Shown here: positions 40,704-52,598 of the stretch, piece after piece
Layout: each line of letters starts with the position of its first letter
Numbering within the stretch: position 1 is the stretch's first letter
Origin: Struthidea cinerea
Lineage: Eukaryota; Chordata; Aves; Passeriformes; Corcoracidae
Direction of reading: 5' to 3'
NCBI GenBank assembly: GCA_013397865.1
Contig: VZTI01005062.1
Location: forward strand, 186,001 to 250,000
DNA: 64,000 nucleotides
The notes under the pieces: model-generated
Told to the model about the DNA's origin: nothing
Seen by the model: only the letters and a program-made list of their open reading frames with translations
Databases searched by the model: none
Translations under genes and position numbers: made by a program

Positions 40704-41886
40704 AGATTACAGATGAGTTAATGTTTTCCTAGTATCTTTCTTTAAACGTCCAAACACTTAAATGATTTTGTTTTGTTTGCTTTTTATAAAATCTATAGGA
40801 AAGACATGCATATGAGAAAAGTGTTAGAGTAAAAATTGGAAAAAAGCCTGTTTTGATTGCTCCGTTCTTGTGTTCAGTTTCTTCAGTAGCCAAGACTTTT
40901 CAGACAAAGCAGGTATTATACAATAATATAACCTGACAAGAGAGTTACAGTCACGTGGTGTTTGGAAAACATCACATTCACAGATGACAGGGATATGAAG
41001 TAAAAGTTATTTGATACTCCATACAATGATTTTATATGTAGGATAGATGTATAATAAATGCCAGTGGAACAGGTAATGCTGGTATTTTTAACCACAACCA
41101 AGAAATCTCTGATGAACATCTTAGAACCAAATTAGAATGAAAAATGCACCATGCACTTGCTTAAACATCAAAGTGTTCAACATGTTGCATTGTAATAGGA
41201 GCTATCCAAGGTAGTTACCATGCAAGTTGTAGCAATCTGTGATGAATGAACATCTGGCAAAGTCTAATGTGGAACAGTTGCAATGACTTTATTGGTTGTA
41301 ACTTTTAACTGACAGCTAAAGTAACTTTCTCATCTGTGAAGTCCCATAAGTTCGTAGATATGGGAAGTTCGTCTAGATAAATCTCCATGCCACAGATGCT
41401 GGAATTTGGGAACTCTTTTTTGAAATGGTTCCTAAATTTTATTATTGTACTTTGTTTAAATATCTCTGGTTGACCCATTAATAAGTAATTTCAGCTAACA
41501 AACTTCTTCATAATGTGTCACTTAAATCTCCTTTAAGTTTTATTTGGTTGGGTTTTTTTGGAGTGTGGGTGTGTGTGTGGTTTTTTTGTTTGTTTTATTT
41601 TGCTACTATTTTTTATAGAGAGAATAGTATAGATGATTACTGTCATAACAACCACCATTCTGTGTATGGGGAAACTTCCTGTGTGCATGTTTTATTTGCT
41701 TTTCCAACTCTCTTTTATTTATAAGAGTGTGATACAAAAAATTAAAGATTGTATACCCACTGAGACTTCTTTTGGAGTGAGTATGCAAAATAAGTCTCTT
41801 AGGCATCTTAAACTTGATACATCCATGAACTAAATTTACCTTTTCTCTGGGACAAAACTGCTCATAATTTAAAATGGCTTTTCAAC
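40704..41886. other. AT-rich DNA with a G/T tract, no gene seen
   Basis: No gene. A T/G-rich tract with a short (GT)n lies at about 41533-41605. The small open frames overlapping it on both strands are not credible. Confidence 0.5.
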
Positions 41887-42190
41887 TGTGCTGGTTTTGG
41901 CTGGAGTAGAGTTAATTTGCTTCACAGCGACTGGTATGGGGCTGTGTTTTGGATTTGTGCTGAACACAGGGTTGGTAATACAGAGATGTTTTTGTTATTG
42001 CTGAGCAGGGCTCACACAGAGCCAAGGCCTTTTCTGCTTTCCCTACAGCCATGGTAGTGACAAAGTTGGGGGTGCATGGGAGACTGGGACGAGACACAGC
42101 CAGCACAGGTGACCCGAAGTGACCAAAGGGATTACATGTGCAACCTTCTTTTCTTTGGTGCAAACCCACTGATAATATATAAAAAACTTG
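41887..42190 (+). mobile_element. endogenous retrovirus LTR, probably solo and 3'-decayed
   Basis: Starts with TG in tgtgctggttttggctgg and continues with ggtatggggctgtgttttgg, tttgttattgctgagcaggg and gagccaaggccttttctgc. I recognise this as the 5' half of an LTR that is common in bird genomes. Similarity weakens after gtgaccaaagggattac, and the expected U5 end is not clear, so the right border is approximate. A TATA-like atatataaaa lies near 42175. No internal retroviral region is attached and no target duplication could be confirmed. The minus-strand open frame 41912-42256 is a shadow. Confidence 0.75.
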
Positions 42191-42779
42191 ACTAGGGACA
42201 AAATTGTGATGCATTCCACTTGAAATGCTTTCCTGAGTTACCAACTGCAACTTCAATTGGATTTCTGGACAGTTGCAAATACCTCATTTCACCTAGCCAT
42301 GTTTCGTCACTTCACTTAGGAAAATGTCTTATAAATGTCAAAAATCAGATGGGACTTGTCCTTGAGAAATCTTTTTCACTTATTTTTTAGCTTAATTTCC
42401 TAAGGAAATTAGGCTTCTGCAATCACACTGTGTGTGTCTGTTCTTCCTGATTAATAACCTCTTTTCAACCAAATTTGACATTGACCAGAGGGATAGAAGT
42501 CTCAAATATAATTAAATCCCTGTGCACTGCAGGGAAGTAGGCAGCTAGGTAAGTGAAAAGTGCCTTTTATAAGATAAAAACTGAAAATTCAACACATCCA
42601 GAGACACTAGTGAATCCATCCAGGAAAAGTGTTACTTATTCCCTTGACCTTGGAGAAATTTCAATGAGTGCTCAAGATATTATGAGACACCAGAGAATTT
42701 GTAGGGTGCTGTTCCAGACGAAACAATGATGACTTTTGACACTGACCATGTTTAAGTGAAGTACCTGATGACCTGATGA

Positions 42780-42805
42780 CTAAACAGGTAAAAATACCTG
42801 TTTAG
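42780..42805. repeat. hairpin-forming inverted repeat, 11-bp arms
   Basis: The arm ctaaacaggta (42780-42790) is followed by aaaa and the exact reverse complement tacctgtttag (42795-42805). Directly upstream is a short tandem acctgatg acctgatg (42763-42778). A T-rich run follows, which makes it look like a bacterial terminator, but in this context that is coincidence. Confidence 0.9.
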
Positions 42806-43535
42806 TATTCTTTTTTCCAGACTTGAAGGTTAGTTGATAGATTTAGAGTTTTTGATCTTTTTTTTCCCAAATTTTAAATATGACCATACTCACAATTCTG
42901 TCTCTTGTATCTTACAAGTTCTTGCAAAAGGATGATAATGGTTCACAGGCTACTTCCGAAAGTCTGTTGACAATACTAAACATGTGTAGATATAGATATA
43001 GTTATATATAGAAAGATGTACCAGTATATATATGTAAAGTTTATCTAGATTTTTCAGAATTTCTTTCCTAATCTTACCTTTTATTCTCACTTAAAATTAA
43101 TTTTTTAACTATACAACTACTTAAAGACTACAATTATTCAGTTTGCTTCATATGGTTTATTGTACACCCCAAAACTAACACAGATGGGAAAAAACTCCTC
43201 TTTTGCTTTTCTTTTTATAGCCTTTTTACGTCTATGTTCTACACTCACAATCCCTAGTCTTTGTATTTTTCCTTTCATAAAAAACTGTATTTCCATTTGC
43301 TGTAGAATTCTTGACTTTCAGACTAATAATGAACCTCTAGAGACGTAACTGTTCATCATGATGCTATGGTGTATTTCATACAGTCTCTTTCATCAGCTGC
43401 AAGCTCTCCAGTGCTCCTTTCACATTTCATACTATGTTCCCCTACTGAAACATCGCTTGAGGCAGAGAGTGAATAAGTAAGTTTTGATATTGTACAGAAC
43501 CGACCAGAGGTATTCAAATATTTCCCAGAGACTTC

Positions 43536-43551
43536 TTTTTTTTTTTTTTTT
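43536..43551 (+). repeat. 16-T homopolymer run
   Basis: Sixteen uninterrupted T residues in AT-rich DNA. Confidence 0.95.
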
Positions 43552-46500
43552 CCTTCTAAACCTTAAAACTTCTGTAAGCTTTGTGGCTAGTCTGAATTCT
43601 GTTTTCTCCACTTTTTAAGGGTTTATAGTGATAACTGTCTCTTGGATCAGTAGAGAGATTTAAATAATGCTTTTCTTATTCATTAATATTTGCCTGATTC
43701 TTTTTAGAGCACCTACATGCAACACAAGAAAGAAAAAAAAAAGCAAAACAAAACAAACCCCTTTTGGCTCAATCAGAGTTTTGTTTTTGTTTTGGGTTCT
43801 TTTTTATACAACCTGTACAGTTTGTCCAATACTGTTTCTGTCATTATTTACCTATAACAGAAAACCAAATGCACATAAAAAAATACATGCTCACTTCTTT
43901 GGTATTGTCAATATTTTACCAAAAACCTAATTACAGGAAAATTTAATTTTAGTTTTGTGCTTTTCTCTTTAATTTGATTGTCTGAAGAAAGTGCATAGCA
44001 AAAGGGCAGATGGAGCTGGAAAATTAGTCTTCAGAGCATGGCTAGTAGTGCAAGCTGCAGATGAGAATCACATTGTCAAATTGTCCCCAAGTGTCTTTCT
44101 TGCTTTACTTTAGTCTGCTGAAAAATGCATGATTCAGAAATGAGGAATTCTGGCCCAGTGAGTTTGCATGAGCAAAGCCTTTGATTTCATCTACCTACTT
44201 ACATGTTTTGGATAAATATTTTTTTCCATCTCACCAAAATACCTTGAATTTTGTGTAAGAAAATTCTTTACTGTATCACATTGGTGTTAATTACAGTGCA
44301 AGAGCACACATGGGAAAGCTGCTTAGCTTTTCCACTTTTTCCATAAAAGTTTACAACATTAGAAAACACTTGTGTGTATAGTTAAAAAACTGGCTCCAAC
44401 TGGCAATCAAAATAAATTCCTCAACTCTTATACTAAGTCTCTTCCTCTAATAAAGAAATGCAGCAGGAAGCCAAGACTATTTTTCAGTGTGTATTTTGGA
44501 GGATAAATAACTTGCTTTCCTGTCATTTCAGTTTATATTTTAGTGTGTGTACATTCTAATTCATAGGGCCACTACTGAAGTTCTTCTTTAGATTGTCACA
44601 CAGGGAATGGTTGGTCCTGTACTTCACGGGTCTTGGGCAAGACAATTCTCTGCTTGGGTTTTCACCATGTCGTCTGTAACATGACCAAGATGTGTCAGAA
44701 ATGGTAGGGATGCTTGAATTGTTCAACTATCGATCCATTTTGCCACAGGTAAACACACCATGCACTTTCTTTCAGAATGGATAAAGCTTTTTCCTGAAAA
44801 CAGTTCAATTATTACTGAGGAATGTTAAGAGCTTCAACTGATAGCACTCAGTCACCAAAAGACTAGAAGGCATGAATTTGTCAGCTTTTCAAAGTGAAAC
44901 ATTGTGATTCAGATTGACAAGTATGCTTAGTTAAGGTTTAGCCAAGAACTAAAGATGTTCTTTAGATTTTCTGACAACAAAATTGTTAAATGTCTGCAAA
45001 ATCAGCAGTTTTCTACTTTTTTCCTTCCCTTTTAAAAACCAAATTTCTCACATGTACTATTGAGAGCAAATTTCCAAGCAGCATTTGAATATTTTTATTG
45101 TCCTTATTTAATAGCTAGCTAGACAACTGAACCTGGTAAAGTTAGATCTAACTATTAATTTAGAGTACGTGAAAATCCTAGTAGGTCTCTCATCTAAACT
45201 ATTCTTAGGCTTTTCATTGTTAGTCATTCTTGAGTGTCAGTCTTTTCCACTGTCTGCCTGAAGCATGAGTTATTCAAGGACTGATTTTGTGTTTTGTTTA
45301 AAACTTATTCAACAGGAGGTGAATAGATGAAACTGTATCCTCTGCAAATCATAACTAGATAATTGAGTTAGGGGTTTTTTTCGTAAACTCTATGAAATCC
45401 GTAACTTTAGCAAATTTTGTCACCAGCTTCTCATTTGTGCTTCCTATTTTAACAGACATCAGTACTTGGACGTGCTACACTTGATTCCTCATGCCAATGT
45501 GTTACTAAACCATCATGATTATTGCTTTCAAACCAACCTTTTATGTGCATCAATTTAAGACACAAAATGCTTTTATTGAGAACACCTTTTTTTTTTATAA
45601 GTTCCAATGTATTGCATCTGTAAAATTGAGAGTAAAAAGAGACTGGGTAATTTGTGACAGGTCATAGTTGTTTAAGGGTGACTTAAAAAAACTATTTTTT
45701 ATTTCTCTACTGCCAATTACAAGACTTGCGATCCAGTAATCACATTGTAAAGCCTAAGAATCTCAACAGATCTCGGAAGAGGATGGGAGAGTGGGGGAAA
45801 GTCATGAGCCTGATGCCTCCACTCTATTTCTAACTCTTGAAATTGCCTTACTGGCAGTTAAGAGCACCAGATGTTCTGAAATCTCCTGTTTGGTACTAGT
45901 TGATTGTTTTGCTCCGCACCCTGGGTGAAATTCAGGTTAGCCTGTTTAGTCCATCTGACTGCTCAGCTGGAAAAAAGAGTTGAATAGTGCTTAAGACGTC
46001 CAGGAAATCTAAGGCTGAACCCCCAAGTGACATCTGTAGCTTAAAAAGAATAAATTTCTATTTTGTTAATTTAGGAGGGGTTGTTATGAAATGCAACTAT
46101 GTTAGGAATTAAAAAATACAGTTCAGAAACTTTCAGTTAAATATCAACCAGGCTTATCTCTTAGTACAATTAAGTGTTTAGATTTATTACATTTCTGTAA
46201 TTAATACATAGTAAATACACAGAAGAGCTATTTTGTAATAAAATAAAACCTCATATCATCTAGCCCCTCTTGCAGCATTTTTAGAAATGTCCGAGGTACA
46301 TCTCTATGATGAAATCTATCTAAAACCTCTCAGGCTGACATGTCCTAACCACTCTTCACATGTGTACCTAAGCACACCTACCAAAAGGCAAAACAATGCT
46401 GATTGACCTACAGTCTAATAATGAAGACAGACCACAAGCATAGAAATAATAAGAAACAGCACTAACTTTTCTATTTCTGAAGATCCTGCTGAGAAGATTC

Positions 46501-46639
46501 CCTCCTCAAGGGATACGTTGTATATCTTCTGGTCGTCGGTAGGGCAGAAACCTGAGCTTCCTTTCAACAGACAGAAAAAAAAGAGTGTAAAGACAGATAC
46601 ACTATGTGGACCAATAATGAAAAATGTCGGATGTTGTAG

Positions 46640-47350
46640 CTGAGTTTCTCATATTCTCTCACAGTTCCTCTGCCTGGGTACGGTCTGGACTCCAGAGACA
46701 AGCCGGAAAGGATGAGCCACTCCCATGTAAGGTGTGCATAGTGCAGTGCTGCCAGTGCCCATCCTCTACAAATCCTTGCATCACCAATTGAAATCTGCAG
46801 CAGTAATGGCAGGAAACATTAAGCTCCTGCACAGACTACTTCATGGTAGAAATCTGGACAGAATGAGCTCCCAGTGTTTATTCTGAGAGTATTAAATGTC
46901 TTTCATTGCTGTTCCTAGTGACAAGGGCTTCTCTGCAGCATCGGGACTGGACTGGAGAACCGGAGGAGAAGGAGCTGCACTGACCATGCTACATCCCTGT
47001 GGTTTGATACTTCCCTGATGTGTCTTTCAGATTATTTTGGAGTGGCATCTAGCCTAGTGACTTTGCATGTTCCCCTCGGGAGTTTGTTACTTCTCATCAC
47101 AGCCATGTGCTCTGACGCAGCATGTTGCTAAAGGTGCTACCATCACCCCAGGCTACCCTGTTTCCTTGCTTTTCCCTCTGCCACTGCCTCTGCTTGTAGA
47201 ACTGGAGATACATGTTAGAGGTTTACAGGAAAGGGCAAGGATAAGGTCTTCTGAAAGCGACAGTGACGCTGGAGTGAAGATACTAAGAAGCACTTTGAGC
47301 CACCTTACTAACATTTGGTATGCAGGCATCTACTTCTTTCATACAGCCTG
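46640..47350. other. GC-richer unexplained block
   Basis: This stretch is visibly richer in G and C, and has more CpG (catcgggac, gaaccggagg, cccctcggg, ctgacgcag), than the sequence on either side. A 94-codon plus frame (47067-47351) lies in it but has no recognised domain. It could be an old LTR or other decayed repeat, a non-coding exon, or a regulatory element. I cannot decide between these. Confidence 0.4.
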
Positions 47351-50189
47351 AAGGGATTATCCTTTACTTTTCTGTCAGTGGGTTCTTGCTGCTTTATAAT
47401 TTGCTCTTCAGTTTCTTCTGCTGCTGTAAAGCTGTTTCATATTATCCTTGAAGCCATTCTGCCCCCAAAGGGTTACTTGAGTTTAAATTTGCCTCCAAGA
47501 GGCTTATGTTATTTTATGCAGTTTTGACTCTTTCAAGGGCTGTCTTTATTTCCCTTGAAGCCATCCCTGAGCCTTGAGGAGAAGCCCTTGTCTTCTAATG
47601 GATGCTTTGACTTTGTCAGAATGACTGCTTGTACACATTGGTGAGAAAGTTAAAAACTGGATTTTAATGCATATGTGGGGAAGGGCGGTAGAATGCATCT
47701 GTTACAGCAACTTAATATCTTGTGAGTTTCAGAGAAACAGCATATTCTTTTCTTGGATTCAACAATGCACTATCTGCTGCATACAGGTAACTTAGCTATG
47801 AAACTTCTTGGGGTTACAAAGGATAACATAAATATAAGGACGTGGAGCAGGAGGGCAGTACATCCCATCCTTCAGGAAAGATGCCTTGGAAAATCAAGAC
47901 AAATGCCAGGATGCAGCACTTTCAATGGCACCTCCACCTTCTAATTTAAAAACCTTGGTTTGAGGCATACTACCATACCTTCTTCAGTCACTTGATAGGA
48001 AATGTGTGAGTGTTTCAATGTTTTTTCGAGCTGGAAGATTGCCTTTCTTAGTTTACATGGGGCAGCACTTACAGTGGCTCCTGAAACATATGTGTAACAA
48101 GCGACCAGAAGCTTGTAGGGAAAAGTTCAGTGGAAACTCACATGAATAAATTTTGTAGTCTAAGGAAGTGAGCTTGCATTTAAACAAATTCTTTGACATT
48201 TCTCATTCTCAATATGCTGTTGAATACATTAACAAGATGATTTTTCCAACCTGCAGTTTTGACTCCTGAACATCTTGTTATCATTCAAAATTGTAACGAC
48301 TATTTTTAGAAGCCCAACAGCAAACAATCTATAGGTTTAACATATGTCTCACATGATAAATTTAATGCATCATAGCCTTCCCTGCTGTCAACGACACAAA
48401 AGTCTGTGCAGATTATTCTTAGAAACTGGACAAAGTGTTATTCAGAATAGACATTCACTATTAAAATGTTAACTAAAATACCCTCCGTTCATCTTTGAGG
48501 AGCATGTTTCATAACGAATGTCTGTGGTGACACCACTTCTAGCAAACTTGCTCTTTTGCACCTCTTATTACCTTGAAAATCAAAGCATGGATGCAATTTA
48601 GGAAGAGTGAGGGAGAAAATCCTGGACTATATATTTTCATTTTCTCTTCATGCTTGTTTAAAAAAAAAAAAAAAAAAAAAAAGATAAAAATTGAAAAGAT
48701 GCCCCCAGGTTGGATTTGGATGCCCAGGAGGTGATTTGCTGTAGTGCATTAATCTCTTCAATGTGACTGTAGGCTATGGGCCTGAGACAAATTGAGTCAG
48801 TCAGGTTTTATCTCTTCATTTCTGTATTCACTTGTCAAGAAAATCTTGAAACAATAACAGAAAGGAGGTGGAATTGTTTGGAAAGGCAGCAGAGGTGAAA
48901 GTCAGGATGCAGCATCTCTTAAGGCTAGAACAAGACTGTATTCTGTTCATCTAGGACACAAACACTGTTCAAATGGTCATCAGCAAATTTCAAAAGCTTA
49001 GTTTCTGAAAATAAAAGAAGTTATGTGTGCAGACTTTGCATTAAGATTCTGGTGCTGTACTAGAGAAGAATATTATGGAACAAAGGTTAAAAACTCAGTC
49101 CAAAGATGCAGTAGCATTTTTGTTGCTTCACCAGCAAATTCACATAATACACAGTCCTCTGTCAGATAGATTCCCAGGACAGGGAATCCAGAAGACTGAT
49201 TTATAAAAGCTGGATACAAAGAAAGCAAGAGCTTATTTGTGTGAAACAAATTGAATCTGACACAAAACCTAGAAGACTACTCACAGTATTGCCGACATCC
49301 ACTTGCTGCACACTTGCAGCTAGTGAATATTTGAGAATTGGATAGGATTAAATGTACTACCTGTGCCCCAGAAGATGCAGAGCCTAAATTAAAGCTTCAG
49401 AAAGTGGACTTTCAAGTGTAATTGAGGAAGCGTAGGTTATCACTCATATCTGAGGTAATGGTCCTTGCACAGGCCACTAACATCTTCCTTTGAGAGCAAG
49501 GAAAAGAGAATTAAATACTTGGTTTCAAGAATAAAAAAATTGTAGTTAAGGCAAGGAATTATATCAGGGAGAGAAATGTACATGGCTTATTTCCAGAAAT
49601 AGCTACATCTCTCCAGCTGATGGAATCTGAGAGGTGCCTGACAACTCTCTCCAGCAGAGTGAAAACCAGACATTTACAAAGTCATTGATCCTCATTCATG
49701 TCTGCTCAATTTGTCTTTATCTCCAGACTTACTCCATTGGTGTTAAGAATTTTTTTTTCTGTCCTTAGCTCAAATGAGTTTTCTTCTGAAATAAGTGTTT
49801 CAGTAAAGCTGCTTTTTCTTCCATGTACCATCAGATTCTGAGTGCAGGAGCTGCATTTCCTTCTGCAGTGTAGCTGAATAGGTTCAGTCACTCTCCTCAT
49901 GCCCTTAACAGTTTTTCAGTGCTATTTGACTTTCACCTCATACAATAGAGCTCTAGGGAATGCTGTTGCAAAATACTACCTAATCACTCCTTTAACTATC
50001 GAGCTGCACTGCCATACTGGTATATGTGTCTAGTACAAACACACAAGAAATTGTAGAAAACATCTCATAAGATTCTGAACACTTTCTAACATATCCTGAA
50101 TGCTCTCAATCCCTCTTCACTTCATCTGTATCAAATATCTCAGACTAGAAAGAAAATCTCAAAACACTTTTTCTGGATCGACTCTCTAT
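47351..50189. other. AT-rich DNA, no gene seen
   Basis: No supported gene. It contains a 23-A run at 48660-48682. The minus frame at 49706-49900 ends near a donor-like gtaagt (minus strand, about 49730) but has no recognised similarity, so I do not call it an exon. Confidence 0.45.
48660..48682 (+). repeat. 23-A homopolymer run
   Basis: Twenty-three uninterrupted A residues. It might be a retroposition tail, but no polyadenylation signal or recognisable transcript lies upstream and no flanking duplication is apparent. Confidence 0.95.
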
Positions 50190-50381
50190 TTCAGAGGAAT
50201 TTCTTCACAGAAGGAATGATTAAACGTTGGAATGGACTGGCCAAGGAGGTGGTTGGGTCACCATACCAGAAGGTGTTTTAGAAAAGACTGGATGTGGCAC
50301 TCAGTGCCACGGTTTAGTTGACAAGCTGGTATTAGGTTAGACTCGATGATCTCAGAGGTCTTTTCCAACCTGATTCTCTGT
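50190..50381 (+). mobile_element. CR1 LINE, 3' end fragment
   Basis: The order of motifs is that of a CR1 3' end: gaggaatttcttcacagaag, a diverged ggaatggactggccaaggag, tggttgggtcaccatacc, gatgtggcactcagtgcc, and the closing gactcgatgatctcagaggt followed by cttttccaacc. The rest of the element is absent by 5' truncation. Moderately diverged. Confidence 0.9.
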
Positions 50382-51383
50382 CTGTAAATGAAGTTGATAT
50401 CTCTTTTAAGACCAATTGATATAGTTAGAATAATTAGACCTTGTCAGCAAACATACACTGCTTAGGCCTGAAATAGAAGAAATAGATTTCTAAACACAAA
50501 CCTAAATTGCTCAGTTTGGCTCCTATTTCAGGTAAGTCTCTGGAATTAAGATGTTTGGTGTGCAGGGGGCAGAAAGTGAGTGGGGAGAAAAGTAGGGACT
50601 TACTAATTAAATTATGCAAGGAAAAGTAGACAATAGTTTATATCACGCAAAATAGAAAGGTTAGAGAGAACAGGAAGACTGTAATTTACCTAACTCCAAG
50701 TTTTTGTCGGTATGGAAAAAACCCCACAGAAATTAATTAGTCACTTTAGTTTGCACAATCTTCTTTCTCAGTAGTTTAAGAGGTTCCTCTTTGGGTCCAA
50801 GACTAAAAATATGGTGGAATGTAAATTTCATAGGATGTGTTCCTTCATTAAAAGTGTGTGGTCCTATGCATATTTTCTGTGTAAATTATTTTTCTTGTAT
50901 GGAAAAGATGCTTCATTTCACCTCCACATTTGCCTTAAGAGTATGTTGGACTGGATGAAACATGCAGCTGTAAGATTTGTAGGGCGGTTGTTGTTCTGGG
51001 GTTGAGAATATTTGTTGTAGTACGGTAGGGGTTGGTACATTTTCTGTTCTTTATTCAAGGAAAACCTATTTTCATTGAGTGTGCTTAAGAGCATGAGGAG
51101 TTTCCTTTCAAAATCAATTTAGTGAGGCTGCAGGGCTGTTTGAAGAGCAAGAAGTTTCTTGTATTACATCTTGTAGTTATTTAATGACACTTTGTATAGC
51201 TTCTGGGAGAGGATGGGCTGTGACAATAAAGATGAACATTTGGTGATGGGTGGAGGTGTCATCTTCTACTTAAACATTTCTTTACGCGGTGTTTCACATC
51301 TCTTTCTGAAATGCTTTTCTACATGAGTAATTCTGATATATATAAATCTTTATTGCTAAGGCGAGCACTACGAGTGATCTTTT
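50382..51383. other. no gene seen
   Basis: AT-rich sequence. The part from about 51000 to 51383 lies where downstream sequence of the minus-strand Penelope-like relic would be expected, but I could not recognise conserved motifs there. Confidence 0.4.
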
Positions 51384-51690
51384 TTATATAAAGGCTTTTG
51401 AGGAGCCTGTGTATGTGTTGGCCTTTCGTTTCCATTTATCACACTTGCAGGTTACACTGCTGATGCTGCTGTAGGGAAATGGTGCTGGTGCATGAGTATT
51501 GCGGTGGCAGTTTGATGGAGAATGGTTATTATTGAATTTGTGGTAAAAATCAATAAGGGAGTCCAGATTTCCAATCGAGATAATAAAGATGTCATCTATA
51601 AATCTTAGGTAGAGTGTCGACACAGTGATGCAATTATTTAACAGCTCTTCATCACTGTAGTTCTTGAAAAGCTTGTCATAATACAGGACT
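51384..51690 (-). mobile_element. Penelope-like element reverse transcriptase relic
   Basis: A minus-strand frame (51623 to 51384, 79 codons, open further upstream to about 51690) contains YLRFIDDIF at residues 5-13 and FNNNH at residues 30-34. In Penelope-like reverse transcriptases the catalytic motif is typically (R)(Y/F)IDDIF, and about 20 residues later comes an LNxNH-type motif. The spacing here fits. The two Asp residues of the active site (residues 10-11, about 51591-51596) are retained. After residue 37 the similarity fades, probably through a frameshift. No thumb or GIY-YIG endonuclease motif was recognised. This is a dead fragment. An alternative is a chance IDD string. Family assignment is from motif memory only. 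Confidence 0.6.
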
Positions 51691-51749
51691 GGGAGAAGCT
51701 ATCAAAAGAGAAGGATGTTTCAGTTAAGTTTTGCAGATGGCTGTGGATC

Positions 51750-51965
51750 GAGTTCTCTTCAGTAATTTTACTGATAGTCTGCATGGTGGAATGGAGAGAA
51801 AGGATGACCTCTTATCTGGTACAGATGTGAATGGCATTAAACTATTAAGATCTCTAAGACTCTTTCACAGGATTAGAATCAAAAGTACACTAATGGAATG
51901 TGGAAAATGACTGGAGAAAGCAGAATGGAATTTAATAAGAACAAGTGCAAGGTTAAGGAAGAAAA
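51750..51965 (+). mobile_element. old CR1 LINE fragment
   Basis: Highly diverged, but several CR1 reverse transcriptase blocks occur in order: gttctcttcagtaattttac with ctgatagtctgcatggtgg (the consensus encodes an IFINDLD-like stretch) and further on a diverged form of the segment containing atggaatttaataag and aacaagtgcaaggt (consensus: aaattcaacaagggcaagtg). It sits directly beside the Penelope-like relic, in the opposite orientation. Confidence 0.5.
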
Positions 51966-52598
51966 ATATTTTGCACAAAAACATGAGGAAAAAGCTGGTT
52001 AGGGAATGGAAAATGGAAGAAGCACAGTGGCTCCCATTATTGTGGTGTTGCAAAAAGGGGAAATACTGCTCAGGATAAATGTCTTCCACTTAACAAGAGG
52101 CATTACAGACAGCTATAGATAAATTTTAAAATCTGATTGTATAACTTCAATAGATAATGAAATACTATTATATTAAATGTGTTATGTATGTCACAATTCA
52201 TCCATCCTACTTAGGACTTTGGCATCAAGCTGTCACGTTGCCTCATTGTGTAAATATTTTCAATGTTGTCTATAAGTGAAAATCTATTGTTGGGTAGTAC
52301 TTAACACATAAAATTTAAAGATCTATATTTTTAAACTTCATCAGTTCTTTGAATGGTGATTTACATATTATAATTCTTGACTTTCTATCCTTGGGGAGTA
52401 AAATTATAAGTGCAATCAAACTACAATAATTGTGTAATAAAAACCTCAGGGCTTAATATTACCCCCCATTTCTCACAGCAGAACTTAGATTGCACTAACT
52501 GTTAATGTAAAATTACTGATTAATATTGAAAGATCATTCACCTGATGAACAATTGTGAGAAATAAGTAGAAGATTGACACATTCCGTGCCTTAATTAA

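Larger units (their letters stand above)
42191..46639. other. AT-rich DNA, no gene seen
   Basis: No gene or clear transposon. It contains a perfect hairpin at 42780-42805, AT dinucleotide-rich sequence near 42990-43035 and a 16-T run at 43536-43551. Plus frames at 43160-43348, 43667-43930 and 43764-43946 are A/T-run artefacts. Confidence 0.5.

Noticed and set aside
41912..42256. 114-codon minus-strand frame
   Set aside because: It is antisense to an LTR and has no protein similarity.
42780..42815. Rho-independent terminator (hairpin followed by T-rich run)
   Set aside because: The window is eukaryotic by its repeats, and no transcription unit ends there.
48640..48683. Processed pseudogene with a poly(A) tail
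   Set aside because: The 23-A run has no upstream AATAAA, no transcript-like sequence and no flanking duplication that I could find.
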